A DNA stretch of 64,000 nt from Paragordius varius (lineage: Eukaryota > Nematomorpha): NCBI GenBank assembly GCA_964247055.1, contig OZ176052.1:2542001-2606000 (forward strand). The letters run 5' to 3'. A model generated the notes under the pieces. The model had not been told where the DNA came from and searched no databases. It saw only the letters and a list, made by a program, of their open reading frames with translations. Positions 1 through 12,747 of this stretch are shown one piece after another. The first letter of the stretch is position 1; each line of letters begins with the position of its first letter. Position numbers and translations under genes: made by a program.

Positions 1-620
1 GTTTATTATTATTAATATATATTTTTTCAATATATAAATAGCCTAACATTATATAGTTAGGGTTTCTTTGAAATTTCAGCTCAAAAGATGGCGTTTTTCT
101 TTTAAATCACTCAAAATACAAAAAATTTTTTATGAAATTATATTAGAATATTTTTTTTAGTTAAACTCACTTTTTATTTTAGCATTTTTTGTCATTTGGT
201 TTATGAATGTTTAAAAAATATATACTGTTTTATTTTGGAATCTTACATGAGTGGTAATTTTTAAGCATATAATTTATGCAAAATAGGGTTTAAAAGTAGT
301 GGAATATCAACCAACAATCCTTACAAATCCCTGTAACAAGTCTTAAAACAAATTAAAATGTACGGATTGTTGTTTGTATTCCACTACTTTTAAATCCTAT
401 TTTGCATTAATTATAAACATTATAATTCTCACTCATGTAAGATTCCATAGTATAAATTTTTCATACACTTATATAATAGATGACAAAAAATGCAAAAATA
501 AAAAACAATATTTTTGGTTTTATTTTGATATGTAAGTTTATTTTACTGATAATAAATGTTAAGATTTTAATAGTTTAGCTATTAAATAATATATATAAAA
601 ATCTCTTCGCTATATAGAAA
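1..620. mobile_element. Partial palindromic MITE of family A at the window edge
   Basis: Bases 1-620 match the central part of 38498-39752 (for example CTCAAAAGATGGCGTTTTTC), with facing arms around 340 (AGTGGAATATCAACCAACAAT opposite TTGTATTCCACTAC). The outer arms are absent or beyond the edge. Confidence 0.7.
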
Positions 621-721
621 ATATTATCAACTATTTCGGCATGTTAAGGATAAGTATGGCCTATACATATTAGAATATGGAAATGATCATCTGTTTAAGA
701 ATATTTAAAAGCAGTGGTTAA

Positions 722-1090
722 TAACACTGTGTGCAAAAAAATTTTTCACATTTAACAAATTTTTTTTTATGAGATAGCTTATGATCAGCGTATTCATTTG
801 CCGTAAAAGTTTTCATTTGTTGACAACCTAGTTTTTAAATATTGAGAGAAAACCGAAATCGGGCAAATAGTGAAATTTAAGGATATTTAAGGATAATTCA
901 AAAAATAATGATAAATTTTGAGATATTATGGCTTATTATCATTTTAGGATATATTTTCAATATATAAATAGCCTAAAATCATATAGTTATGGTTTCTATA
1001 AAATATCAGCTCAAAAGATGGCGTTTTTCTTTTAACACTCTCAAAAGACAAAACATTTATGAAACTATATTAAAATAATTTTTTTAAATT
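722..1090. mobile_element. One-arm fragment of palindromic MITE family A
   Basis: It starts AACACTGTGTGCAAAAAAAT and follows the left arm of the 38498 element up to GAAACTATATTAAAAT, then stops 3' of array copy 1 exon 8. No right arm. Confidence 0.68.
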
Positions 1091-1143
1091 GTTCGGTCCA
1101 AAAAAAGAGATTTAACTCAAATTTATATGATAAAATTTTTAAC

Positions 1144-3032
1144 ATTTGCTTTGTATTCGTAAGGAACTTTCGAATCCGTCAAAGTGTAAAGATCTTTTGG
1201 TAAATAAAAATCTATCATCCACCATCTCAAAGGGAACATCTTTGGCGTTGTATTCGCCTCGATATATAGCCACAAAACCGATTGCTGCATATATATCCCA
1301 ATACTTCTAACATAGTATATAAGCATTATTATAAATTAAGCAACACTTTATTATATTATTTTTATTATTATACTTTATATATGTATAATTAATGTAAACA
1401 TTGTATATGCCATAGGGAAGTGTGTTCCACAAACATACATCGTTTTCAATAACCAAGTAAATTTCTAAATGAACAGTTTATTTACATCAATTAATTAGAC
1501 TCGAGTTAAAAATAACTTATAAATTCTATACCCATTGAATTATGAAATGTCTTTGGTGGATTCTGAATTGCTAAAAATATATATATCAATTTAATTAGAA
1601 TTAAAATATACATTGATTATTTTTCAATGAATATTGCCAGATAGCTTATCAACAAAGGAAATTTGTATATTTGATTTTTCACTTAGCCAATAATAATTCT
1701 CTTTCCTGTCAGGCTTACAAAAAAAGTAATTTGATAAACATTCGTTACTTCAAAATTTCATTGAAGTGTCTACGCTTATAAATTTAAGATAAATATAAAT
1801 TTACTTTAAAATCCCCGAATTTGAAGGCGAATTAATCTTTAAGAAATGATAGAAATGGTTAGCAGCTTTTATACAGTTTCTCAGATATTTTAATTTTTTT
1901 ATACGGTACGCTTAAAAATATAGAAATTTAAATTAAGCAAAGTGTGCTTTTTTAAAATTTTGCATAAACTAATTGTTAATTGTTTATAACCTTAAGTTAA
2001 ATACAGTAAAAACTGACGTTATACGGACAAAACGTGAAAATTTAAAGATAAATACTTTTTTTTCTAAAAGACAACCATACTTTTTAAATCCAGATATATA
2101 TCATTATAACTCATTGTTAACGGCAAAGTGTGAAATAATACTAACAAAATCAATTCTATATTTTACAATTGTAACTAAGTAGCTTACATGGGAAACATTA
2201 AGGTTTTAAAAAAATATGGTTGTCTTTTTAAATATATTTTCACCTTTTTGTCCGTTATGAACTTCATCATTGTATTTAATACAATAGTAATTTAATTTAG
2301 TTAATTGCCATTCATCCAATCTAAAATATATAAATACTGCACAACCACAAAGCAGTTAGTTATAAAATGAACTCATGTAATCCAATAAATTATATTTTAA
2401 TTATATTCTTTTTGTGTCTTTCTTAATTATTTAACTTATATTCTAATTTTTATTAGACAATCTCAGCATTTTGCATTTTTAGAATATTAGCCCATTTTAT
2501 CAAATCTGGAGCTTTCAATAATAAAAGAATTGAAATTGGTTTATAGACTCTTATTTTTATGTTTATTAACTAGTGTTTAGTAATATCATAGTAATATTAT
2601 ATCGAAGAATATTATCAAATCATATTAACGATTTGGCATTTTTATATGGAGTAATACCATACAAGTAAAAAATTCGTAAATAACTCTCATGGCTTAAAAT
2701 TAAAAGAGAATCCTAAAACAATATTCCCAGAAAATGTTATGTTCAGGATCATTTTTATGATATCCGATTTATGACTTGTTTTAGAACTGATTATAACATT
2801 TAAAACAATTCATATTTTATGAAATACAAGCGCCACCTAAAAATATTGATAGAGATGTTTTAAATACGACATATTACGAATATACAGTTAAAGGAGTTTT
2901 AAATAATATGACGATGTTAAAACTTAATTTATAACCATGGCCTTCTTCCATTTTCAAACAAAATTTTCAACTAATACCAGCCTAAGTGATGAAAAATTAC
3001 TTTGCAATATATCGAACACAATTAACAAATGG

Positions 3033-3105
<73 letters not shown>

Positions 3106-6100
3106 CGAGAACATAGCTTTAATTTAGACCGAAACCACATGGAAACAAGTTTTTATGAATGTGGGAATTTCCAAAAAAAACCGCAGTTCTGGTTTCACTT
3201 TAAAAGAATGAGGTAAATATTAATTTTAAATGAATGGCGCATATCATTTTTAATTATATCAAGTTTACCGGGAGTATCACAGGTGGCCAAAACACAGTGG
3301 AAATCAATTATTTTTTTATGTAATGCATATGGGTCCAATAAGATCAAATTTTTAATAGTAAGATTCCGTAACCAGGATAATATAGCGGGTTTTCTCTTAT
3401 ATAGCTTTATTAGATTCCCGTATCTATAGTATTCAATTAGATATATATCTCCCTTGGGCGTTTCAACAATGCGCACCTTAAAATGTGAAAAATTGGTTAA
3501 TAAAACAACTTTTATTTAATATTTATTAAATATATCATATTTCATATAAATTATGCGAAAATAAGGGGTAAAGTATTTAAATATTTTATAAATATTTTAA
3601 AATACCGTTGAATTTTGTTTTGAAAAATGTACCTTGGTAATATTTTCCGGGAACAAACTTTCATACGCCATATAATTGTGGAAATAAAAACATTCATAAT
3701 TTAATTCATTGTTTGGACATAGGGCAAATAATTTGTCTTTGGGGTAAATGTCTACATAAAACTAGAAAACAATTTTTTTTATTAAAAAAAATCGTTCCAT
3801 ATGTTATTCATGATAAAATCTATCGCATCGTAACAAATTTAAACAAAACCTCTTGTATGCCCAGACTCTTTAATGCTTCCAAATCGGCAACCATTTTTTC
3901 TGGATAAGAAATCGTACAGATATTGAAGGTATGGTTAAAATTAATGTCACGTAGAGTGAAGTTTAAGGACGTTATCCCGAGATACTTATACCTACCACGG
4001 TAAGTGAATGTCAATTCATTATTATAATTTTCTAAATAAGCCAGGTATTGAAATGCATAGGTTGAACTAAACATAAAAATTAAATTGGTTTTATATGTGC
4101 ATTAAGGAATTGTAATCTATATATTTATAAAAATAAAAGATGCTGGCTTTGTAATCTGTTTCCGGAAAACCGAGTGACCCATTTCAATCCAAATGTCAAA
4201 ATATAAATGAATCCCTCGACAATAACTTCGTCCTTTTTTGAATTAGGTCCCCAGTTCGGGCCCACCCAGTGTAAAAAACGGGTCTTTTTGAAAAGACGAT
4301 GTCCACAAAAATAATGTCTTTGAGACAATTTTCCCGAAAACGTGTTATATTCGATTTCAAATATGATTTTATTTATTTTGGATTACGCCGAAAGTCGGCT
4401 CTCTATTTTAATTTAGGTTCTCTTTTTACCCCCTCCCCGTAAAATGCCATTTTTTTCAAAAAAATTAAGTCCACAAAAATAATTTTTTGAATCTATTTTT
4501 CGCTCAGGGTATTAGGCCGTAAAAATTTAATGAGTATTCCAGATATTCCCTGTTAAAAGGCACAAATTTTGCCTAACGCTTTTGCCTGCCCCTGGGTTAG
4601 GAGTTACCCGCCCAAAACTGCGCTCCTATATAGAAATAGGGTTGTTTTGGAGCAGAGTTTCAGAAAACCTACTAGGCCATACCAGTTTAATAGGTGCTTA
4701 AAATATTAACCGTACAAGGCAAAAATTTAGGTCTCACGTTTTTTTAAAATAGCCGTTAATTAGGCCCTTCATGCCCTGAAAAATGCGCCACAATAGAATG
4801 ATTTTTTAGTTTTGAGGCAATTTTTCCAAAAACTAATGAGAGCTGGAATCAATCATGATTCTAGGTATTCTCCGTATAAGGCAAAAATTTTAATCAAGCA
4901 CTTTTTTGAATCAGCCTTGGGTAGGGAGCTACCCGCCTAAAACTGCGCCACCATATTGAAAATGGTTTAGGAGTTAATTTTCTGATACTTATCAGACCAC
5001 ATTAATAGGGGCCTGAAATATTACCCGTAAAAAGACAAAAACATAAGTCGAGCGTTTTTAAATTAGCCATTAATAAGGCCTTTTACGCCGTAAAAATGTG
5101 CTATCATTGAAATAAATTTTAGTTTTGAAGCCATTCTAAAAACTATTTAAGAACATAAGGAATAAATGATTATTCCAGGTATTAACCGAATTAAGACAAA
5201 AATTTTAATCGAGCGTTTTTTTGTTTCGGCTCTGGTTAGGAGGGTACCCGCGTAAAACTGCGCCACCATAAGGATACACCTGGAATCAAATTTCAGAAAA
5301 CCTGTGAGTCTCATACATATGGAATCCATGATAATGCTAGATAAATAAAGGCAAAAATTTTGCCCAACGCTTTTTTTATATCTGCCCTGGGTTAGGAGCT
5401 GCCAACCAAAAATGGCGCCACTATATGCGTTGTTTTGGAAAAAATTTACAGAAAATTTATGAAGCCATATGAGCTCATTAAAAGTGAAATATGACCCGTA
5501 ACTATGTAAAAATTAAGGGTAGCCGCTTTTTATTAGCCGTTAATTTGAGGCATTCCTAAAAATGCACCATCATGTAACGATAATTTAGTGTTAAGGTATT
5601 TTTTCGAATAACCTATGAGACGATGGTATCGAAGATGATCCCAAATATTTGCCCTATAAAGGCAAAAAATTTAACTCAGTTTTTTATAGGTCTATGGGTA
5701 GGGGTCTACCGGTTTAAAACTGAGACGCCATACAAAAATGGCGTGGTTTTGGATTTAATTATTAAAAAACTTAAGAAGCCATACGAGTTCAGTTAAATAC
5801 ATTCTTCGGGATTTTGTATAATATCATTCTTTCCGTTAAAAGGGACCACAAATGATTTACTTTAAATATGCCTTGATCCCACCTGTATGAAAACAATATC
5901 AAAATAAAACTTTTAGTTATGATTTCGTAAAAAAAAATTTTAAAATAAATACGAATATTAACTTTAATAGGGGACAATTTAAAAATGGTCAATTTTGAGT
6001 CAATATTTGCCTATGCAACCATGAAAGAATAATTAAAGACTTTTTATTAAATATGTTTTTTGTAATATTGATTCTATTTATTGCAAATTATTAACAATAA

Positions 6101-9100
6101 CTATCTGTGACACTACGTCACAAAGCGTGACATGGCCAGCCAGTTAATATATAAATATGTTAAGAGATCACTTAAAATAAGATAAGAAAAATTTGTAAAT
6201 ACTTGTAGACATAAGATAAGTTGTAATGTTTTTTTGTTTGTAGAGCGCATAAATTAGTGGGATCATGGTATGAGCTATCTAATAATAAATTTTAATTTAT
6301 ATTTTATTAAATCTGAGTTGTTTTAATAGACGTCTTATATAATAACTTTAACACTTGGATACAACACATTCATTTTAGTCCTTGAATTCAAATTGAGGTA
6401 GTTGGATACCCCAGGCCTGTTAATTAAATTCTTTAAAAAATATGGAAGGAATCAAAACCATATTAAAATTTTGCACTCGTATAACATCAATAAACTGAAT
6501 TATATAAAAAGTTTTATTCAAAAATACTTGATATTACTTATTTGTAAAAGCGAAAGGCAAAAATTTAGTCAAGGTGACAGCTGTGCAATGGTAAAATTGA
6601 AAAATAATACAAAATAAACCGCTTTTTCTATTTCTATCAATGTTAGATGTAATTTATTACAAAATTAGCTTTATTACCGTTAAAATTAAATGAAGTCGAT
6701 ATTTTGCTAAAATTTTGTAAAATAAAAATGGCGTCGTTTTATTTAGATATGTTGGCATATTTATATAATTTTTATTAGGATAGAAGCATAAATTTAAATC
6801 AGGACCATTTCTTTCGGTAGTTTTTCAAAAATCATAAATTAAATTTAGTCTGGGGTAATTAGATACCCCAATTTGAATCGAAGTGTTTTTTTTTATCACT
6901 ATTTATCTTTAAAATCTATATCATAAATTAATGAATTTTATTTTTAAATTAAAAATATTTATTTTTTTCGAATATATATCATATGATTACACTTTGCTTC
7001 CTACCCTACTGCCAACATTATCAAAAAGACAAATTAATACCACAAATCAGTAGCTTATTCGTTTACTCCAGAATAAGATAATAAAATATTTTTTATACTT
7101 ATATTTTAGTTTTTATACCTGCCAACATTAAAGACAAATTAATACCACATCGGTAGCTTATACGTTTACTCCAGAAAATTAAGTTAATATTTTTTTTAAA
7201 AAATATGAGTACAAAAAGAGGTTGTATATTCAGATGAATTAATGAAGAATTTTCCTTTATAAAAAAATCGAAGAATGAATCATTTGTTAAATGTTCTTTA
7301 TGCGAGTGGGAATTCACCCTACACATGGCTGCAAGCGTGATATTACAAAGCATATGGAAACAAAGATACATAAAAAATATTTAGATATGGCGGCATCATT
7401 TTACAAAATGAGCAATTTTCGATCGATAAACCGCTTTTGCAGAGGAAGAAAAGAATTTGGCACTAGCTGAAGGCGTTTTATCTTTTCACTCTATAGATCT
7501 ATAGATTGTACCTCACAGGTTATTCGTACCTTATTCAATAAAAATTTAAATGTGCCCGATGCAATATCCTTTCGCCACATACATTTTCTGAAATACAAAA
7601 AGATTTGCTGAATACTAATTTCATATCGCTATACCTGATGCATCAAATCACAGGGAAACAAATCTATTTCCCGCTTTTATAAGATATTTTGATCCAGAAA
7701 CCGGAGTATTAAAATTTTAGTTTTATTTCTCTGCTCTATGAAAATTCCGACATAATTTTTAGTTCAATAAAAAATATTCTAGAAAAAAATATTAAAAGAC
7801 AAAATCATCGCATAATTACGAACTTGTGGAAAATTAAGAAGGGGAACAAAAAATATTTTTCATAAATTACAGATAATCTTAATCAAAACATTATTGGCGT
7901 TGGGTGTGCAGCGCATATAATCCACAACGCTATTCAAACAGCTGCTGATTTGCTACCCCTAGATGTGGAAAATGTAGTTATTAAAATATATTTTTATTTT
8001 TATATACACGGTACGCGTTGAAACGCTTAATTAATTCTGTGAAAATGCAGAAGTTCAATATCAAAAAATGCTTTATTCTAAAACTCGTTGGTTAGCTCTT
8101 CTGCCAGTTGAATGAATTTTAAAAATGTATCCTTTAAAATCCTATTTTTTATCACAGGACAAATGTCCTCCAACTTTGAAAAGTTTTTTGAAAGTAATTC
8201 TTCAAAAATATGGTTAGAGTTTCTACATAATCAAGCCTCTCTCTTTCAAAATGTTATTAAATTGATAGAAGGTAACAAAATTTCGGCAATCGAAGTAGCC
8301 AATTAAGTTAGTAACAATGTCAAGAAAGGTTATAAAATAATTTTATACCATTAACCATCAGCAATATAATAAATAATTTAGAAAAGCAAGGCTTAATAAA
8401 TCGCCACGATATCCTGTACCATATATAAATGTTTTATCTGTAAAGATTATTTGGAAAACTATTGATCATTTTCATTAGATAACATTAAACCCAGTTTAAT
8501 TGGTGCGATGTTCAAAAATCATTTGATTACATCTGCATATAAATTACCAAAAAGTAATCTTTAATAAAATGATCTTTTTCTGAAGTATCATTGGTTAAAA
8601 AATAAGTTAATAATGAAAAACTTAAATTATGGACAACAGAAAAAAATACAGTCGAAAAAATTGGTTAGTAATATTTCATCATTTTGAAACAAACTATGTT
8701 TCATACAATAATATTTTAAAATTGTGGAATTGCACTATCTTTGGAACCAACGCTGCTACTGAGCGCGTTTTTTCCACAGTAAATCAGGTGTGGACAAAAT
8801 GGTGAAACTTAAAAGGCCATTTTATCTCTCAAATATAATTGGACAAATTTTTGTGAAGACTATACAATATTAAAAAAGGATGACAATCTGCTAAAACGCA
8901 TTCACTCAAATAACTATACCAAAGAATAAAATATTTTCTTATATTTTTAATGTATTTGTGTTAAAAATAAAAAAATATTACAAAAATTTTTGTATAAAAA
9001 TTTTTGGTTGTAACCCCCCATGTTCCCCCTTTCTCAGATTAGTCCCGCTTTTTCCTTCAAAAAATCTGGTCACCCTATCTATAACATAAATATTACTCAG

Positions 9101-9828
9101 TCATCTGTTCTTCTCAAACTCTAACATGCAATGTCTTTAAAATAAAGGTCCTAAGTAACTATAATATTAACTCTTTACCGTTCATTTTTATATCTATCAA
9201 AATTTTTAAGCATTATAATGTTTGTGTTCAGTGTCTAATATAAGCTAAAAATTAATTTAACACTTTATGAACTTTTTTTGGGGTTAAACCCGAGGACTAT
9301 TTGAAATTTATATATCATAAAAGATATTTTTAGCATTGGATCAATACTCAACATATGCTTTCTTTAACCTAGGCGCATGATAAAAAATATTTTTTTTTTA
9401 AATGGAAATTTGTAAAAAACACCTTTTATACTTTACCGCATTTTCTTTAAATTTGTTTAAATCCGAATAAAATAGTCAAATAAATGTATATATGGTTGAA
9501 AAATAAATAATTAACTTTGGATAGCTTAATTTAAATAAAGGCTCTTCGTTTCCATCGTGTTTTGGAGTTATCTGAATTTAAGGTTCTAGAATTCAAAAAA
9601 AATAATTTTTTTATTTAATACTTAAAAAAGATTGTGATAATTAAATTTTAACCAAAACAACTTTCAAAAAGTATTTCTTTACTATTTTAAGCTCTGTAGT
9701 AAGTTACACCTAAACGTCAAGGCGAACAAAATATGAATTGCTCATGAGGTGTTTGTAACGTAATTTATAAAAATTTTATACTAACCACTGATTAACATGA
9801 ATAATATCCACTGTAATATGGTCGACAT
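1144..9828 (-). CDS. Array copy 1: secreted-type protein of unknown family, exons 1-8 (3' end off window)
   Basis: Seen in sequence: minus-strand exons at 9828-9786, 6278-6203, 4066-3850, 3761-3633, 3476-3269, 1570-1532, 1464-1374 and 1306-1144. Every junction is GT/AG, junction phases run 1,2,0,0,1,1,2,0, and there is no internal stop. The 322 residues begin with the hydrophobic leader MSTILQWILFMLIS. Exon 2 carries an LCALQ motif and exon 4 two Cys (ALCP, ECFYF). Exon 5 holds RIVETPKGDIY, LYKRKPAILSW and HCVLATC; exon 7 holds DVCLWNT. NFT, NHT and NLT give possible glycosylation sites. Exon 8 reads into a stop if not spliced at GTTAAA, but the other copies show it should splice to exons 9-10, which would lie left of base 1. 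Intron 2 holds a Helitron and intron 1 an hAT relic. Inference: secreted or extracellular protein. I recognise no known family; the structure is well supported by the other three copies. Confidence 0.82.
2004..2272. mobile_element. Mariner-like MITE, TA-flanked (intron 5 of array copy 1)
   Basis: Starts CAGTAAAAACTGACGTTATA and shows the inverted pair AAGACAACCATACTTTTTAA / TTTTAAAAAAATATGGTTGTC, with GGACAAAA / TTTTTGTCC further out. Ends TA-flanked. Confidence 0.68.
3036..3091. repeat. (TA)n microsatellite with GA tail
   Basis: An uninterrupted TA run followed by GAGAGAGAGAG, in intron 5 of array copy 1. Other TA runs are at 22583-22624, 46077-46118 and 58107-58134. Confidence 0.9.
4116..6143 (+). 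mobile_element. Non-autonomous Helitron in intron 2 of array copy 1
   Basis: The 5' end TCTATATATTTATAAAAAT follows an A at 4115. The 3' end has a perfect hairpin (GTCAC AAAGC GTGAC, 6117-6131), then GGCCAG and a terminal CCAG (a changed CTAG) before T at 6144. This is Helitron anatomy: insertion between A and T, no inverted repeats, 3' hairpin. No Rep/helicase coding was seen. The interior is a run of about 300-bp diverged repeats marked by AAAACTGCGCCACCATAT near 4613, 4938, 5255, 5408 and 5717. Without it intron 2 would be about 108 bp. Confidence 0.85.
6347..6887. mobile_element. MITE with ACCCCA subterminal palindromes, copy a
   Basis: Ends TTTAACACTTGGATACAACA and TTTGAATCGAAGTG face each other; both arms hold a GGGGTAATTAGATACCCC-type palindrome. 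Intron 1 of array copy 1. Confidence 0.65.
7009..7206 (+). repeat. Two-unit tandem duplication of about 110 bp
   Basis: CTGCCAACATTA ... GACAAATTAATACCACA ... GTTTACTCCAGAA occurs at 7009 and again at 7120, immediately ahead of the hAT transposase start. It may be an internal part of the hAT element. Confidence 0.7.
7205..9077 (+). mobile_element. Decayed hAT transposon with BED finger (intron 1 of array copy 1)
   Basis: A broken transposase runs from about 7205 to 8929 with several stops and frame changes. Landmarks in order are a start with MSTKRGCIFR, a BED-type finger (KCSLCEWEF then KHMETKIHKK, 7285-7375), a SDASNH-like PDASNH near 7636, IGVGCAAHIIHNAIQTAADL (about 7890-7950), TVRVE, KTRWLALLP, and the C-terminal dimerisation box NAATERVFSTVN near 8750. 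The right terminus reads TCTGGTCACCCTA (ends 9077), a hAT-type inverted repeat. I did not find the matching left end. Intragenic but antisense to the host gene. Confidence 0.8.
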
Positions 9829-9874
9829 AAATGGTAATTAAATGTAAACGATTATTAATTGCAAGCGTTATCTA

Positions 9875-9911
9875 ACTGATGATTGAGGTTAACATACTTC
9901 ATGGTTTTATA
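9875..9911 (-). promoter_or_regulatory. Core promoter of array copy 1 (TATA plus initiator)
   Basis: On the minus strand TATAAAA (9911-9905) lies 32 bp before TCAGT (9879-9875), which is the usual spacing of an arthropod TATA box and initiator. The start codon follows about 47 bp downstream. Between them is an AACCTCAA block that recurs upstream of exon 1 in copies 2 and 3. The transcription start is inferred. Confidence 0.55.
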
Positions 9912-12747
9912 AAAAAAAAGACAAAATATTAACGAATTTTTAGCCAAAACAGCATTTTTTAATATATAAATTTTATAGCTATTAATATTAGTATATAAGC
10001 AAAATTACAAATATTTGCATGGAAGCTTGCCGTTCCTATAAGGCTTTAGCATGTAAACCATCCCCTTCAATAAAAACATTTTCCCAATCAATCTATTATT
10101 TTTTATGATAAACAGATAAAAATAACAATTTTTTGTCATTACAAGATACTAAAAAGGTTATTATTTTTTACAGCATAGTTAATTATTGCATTTTTTCATT
10201 AATTTAATATTGCGCAATCATTGAATGACTTATTTATGAAATGAATGTAATCCATTTTAACCCCGAATATAACCTCATTCTTAAACATGTCGATTTCCCT
10301 TTAAATCTTTCAAAATAGTCTTAAAACTTTGGTTATGTTCTGCTATAATAATTCAGCTCTATATAACATCGTTTACTCCTATTCTGCTTCTTACCCTTCA
10401 TATTTTTTAAAAATACACCATTTAAACTTAAATAGGTCTTTAAACACTTTAAGTTGATCTTTGAATATTTTAAGAGATAAGCAGATCATGTTCTTCGAAA
10501 CTTCTGTCATCAAACATTTTGATCATTAAATTTAATTTGCGTATAACACAATATTTGCTTGTTTTATCTATTTTTACCTAATATCCTTTATATCAGTATT
10601 TCCACATTTAAAAATGTTTGTATAATAATTTTGTTTGGATCTGATTTTTCCCAAATTTATAATATTATTAACTTATGAATATTATTAACAAAATATTGCA
10701 ATTACTAACCCAGAAAAAATTTAATTCTTTGGATACGCGTTAATACCTTATTACATAATAATTTTTAAGAATGGTATTTATTTAAATTAAATAATATGAT
10801 AGATGAATGTAACGTGGTTTGAATAAAATAAATTAACAAATAATAATTATGAGGGATTTGATAGAAATGTTCAAGGACTAACTTTAAAAGTTTAAGGACA
10901 CTCTTGAAGCGTTTAAGGACCAACTAAGAGTGTTGTTGAAAATCTTGTTAGAAAATTACCCTACATACATAGGGGAACAGAAAGTTAAAAAATGCCAACA
11001 AATATAAATTTCAATTATAAGTTTGCTCGCCTTTAAAAGATTCAAAGGAATATTCAACATGTTCATTTTATAGGAAACGGAGTTTGAATACGAGGTAAAA
11101 GCCATTATTATAATTTCACAACTAAGACTCATTCATTAATTGCGCAATATTAAATTAACAAAAATAAAATCAATAATAATATTGTGCTCTCAATTATCAC
11201 CTTTATGCTTATATTGATATAATTGGTTATTTTGATATCTTGTTTTTAAAACCGATTTTATTGATTGGGAAAATATTTTTATTGAATAAAAAATTTGTTG
11301 ACTCGGAAATCCGATTGTTTGGAGAATTGTTTCGGACTGGACAAACGTTTTGTTGGATAGAGAAAATATTTTGATTTACTAGAAAAATGTTTTTTCAGAC
11401 TGGGAAATTATATACTCTAAAGCCCTATTGAAGGCGTGTATGAATAAATATAAATGTTTTTAGAGTTAATTTCCAGTTTATTTTCAAATTTTCAGTTTAT
11501 TCATAATTGTCCATTAAATTTAATTTAGATTCGTATAACCAACTGCATTTATAACAAAAATCCCAAGTCAAGTTGTTTCGTACTGATGAGTGCTAACAAG
11601 CACGAAACTATATTGACGAAAGAATTTCACATATCGTTTATAATTTCTGATTAATTTTCTTAAATTTTCGATTATCATTATAATACGGATTTTACAACTG
11701 TTACTATAAATGTTTTATACTTATATCAAATTGATATTTAGAAAAGTTATACCTTAGAGTGATATAATATCGGCTCGACTTTTAAAATGTATTCAATAAT
11801 TATGTCACAAGAATTATTTGTGCTAAATTTGCAAAAACTATTTGAAATTTTTAAAAAAAATTTTTTCATGCATCCCGATCAATGTTATTTTACCCAAATT
11901 AGATTATGTTTATCCATCCTTATTATAACGCCATGAACGGAATATGATCAATATTTGAATACAGTAGAAAAAAGAACCGATGAAATAATAAATAGAGGCG
12001 GGACTCTTATAATGTGTGTATGTGTGGACTACCAACTGCGCAATTTTCCCATCATCACTGTTAGCCTTGGGGTTTTGAGAAATTTTCCACAAGCCCTGGT
12101 ACACAAGTCCTTAGCATAAAATTAAGGAAAAAGAGAGACTTTAAACTGTTTTAAATTTTATTTACAGTCATGCCTTTATTTTATCAAAAATTTATTTTTT
12201 TTTCGTTAAATGGGTACTATTGTATTAACATATCATATTTATCAAAAAACTATAAGAATTAGCATAGAGTTCTTGTTTTTTCCATTCTTTACCAAATATT
12301 TATACCCATTTAACGAAAAAAAAATTTTTAAATAAAATAAAGGATACATGACTGTAAATAGAGTAATGACTTAACTGAGATATGGCTAAAAAATAATATA
12401 CATATAATTATTTTAAAAATACCAAAAATCAACCAAAAAACGAACATGTAAATCACCCAAAATTTAAAACACTTAAACTTTCTTACCCATGAGCACAATA
12501 AAATTGTAGTTAATTTTATATTATATTTTAAAATGTTGGTGTTATACGTATGAAAATTATTTTTTGGTTCAGCAGTTAAAATAAATTTAAAAAAATGACT
12601 AAAACATTCTTAAAATTCATTTTTCTATCAGAACACACACAATATATTAAAAATATTAAAATTATTTAAAATTAAATATTTATAAAATTTCTTACAACTA
12701 TGCAATTATTGTGAAAACTTGATGCAAATCTCCAAAATATTTTAGTT
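9912..12747. other. Spacer upstream of array copy 1
   Basis: Apart from a decayed TATACC-type MITE at about 10412-10945 and a short facing pair at 12185-12350 (ACAGTCATGCCTTTATTTTA against AAAATAAAGGATACATGACT), I see no gene or recognisable element. Confidence 0.5.

Noticed and set aside
1123-1143. Exon 8 read through to a stop as the end of the array genes
   Set aside because: All copies have a phase-0 GT before the stop, and phase-0 homologous exons follow downstream in copies 2 to 4.
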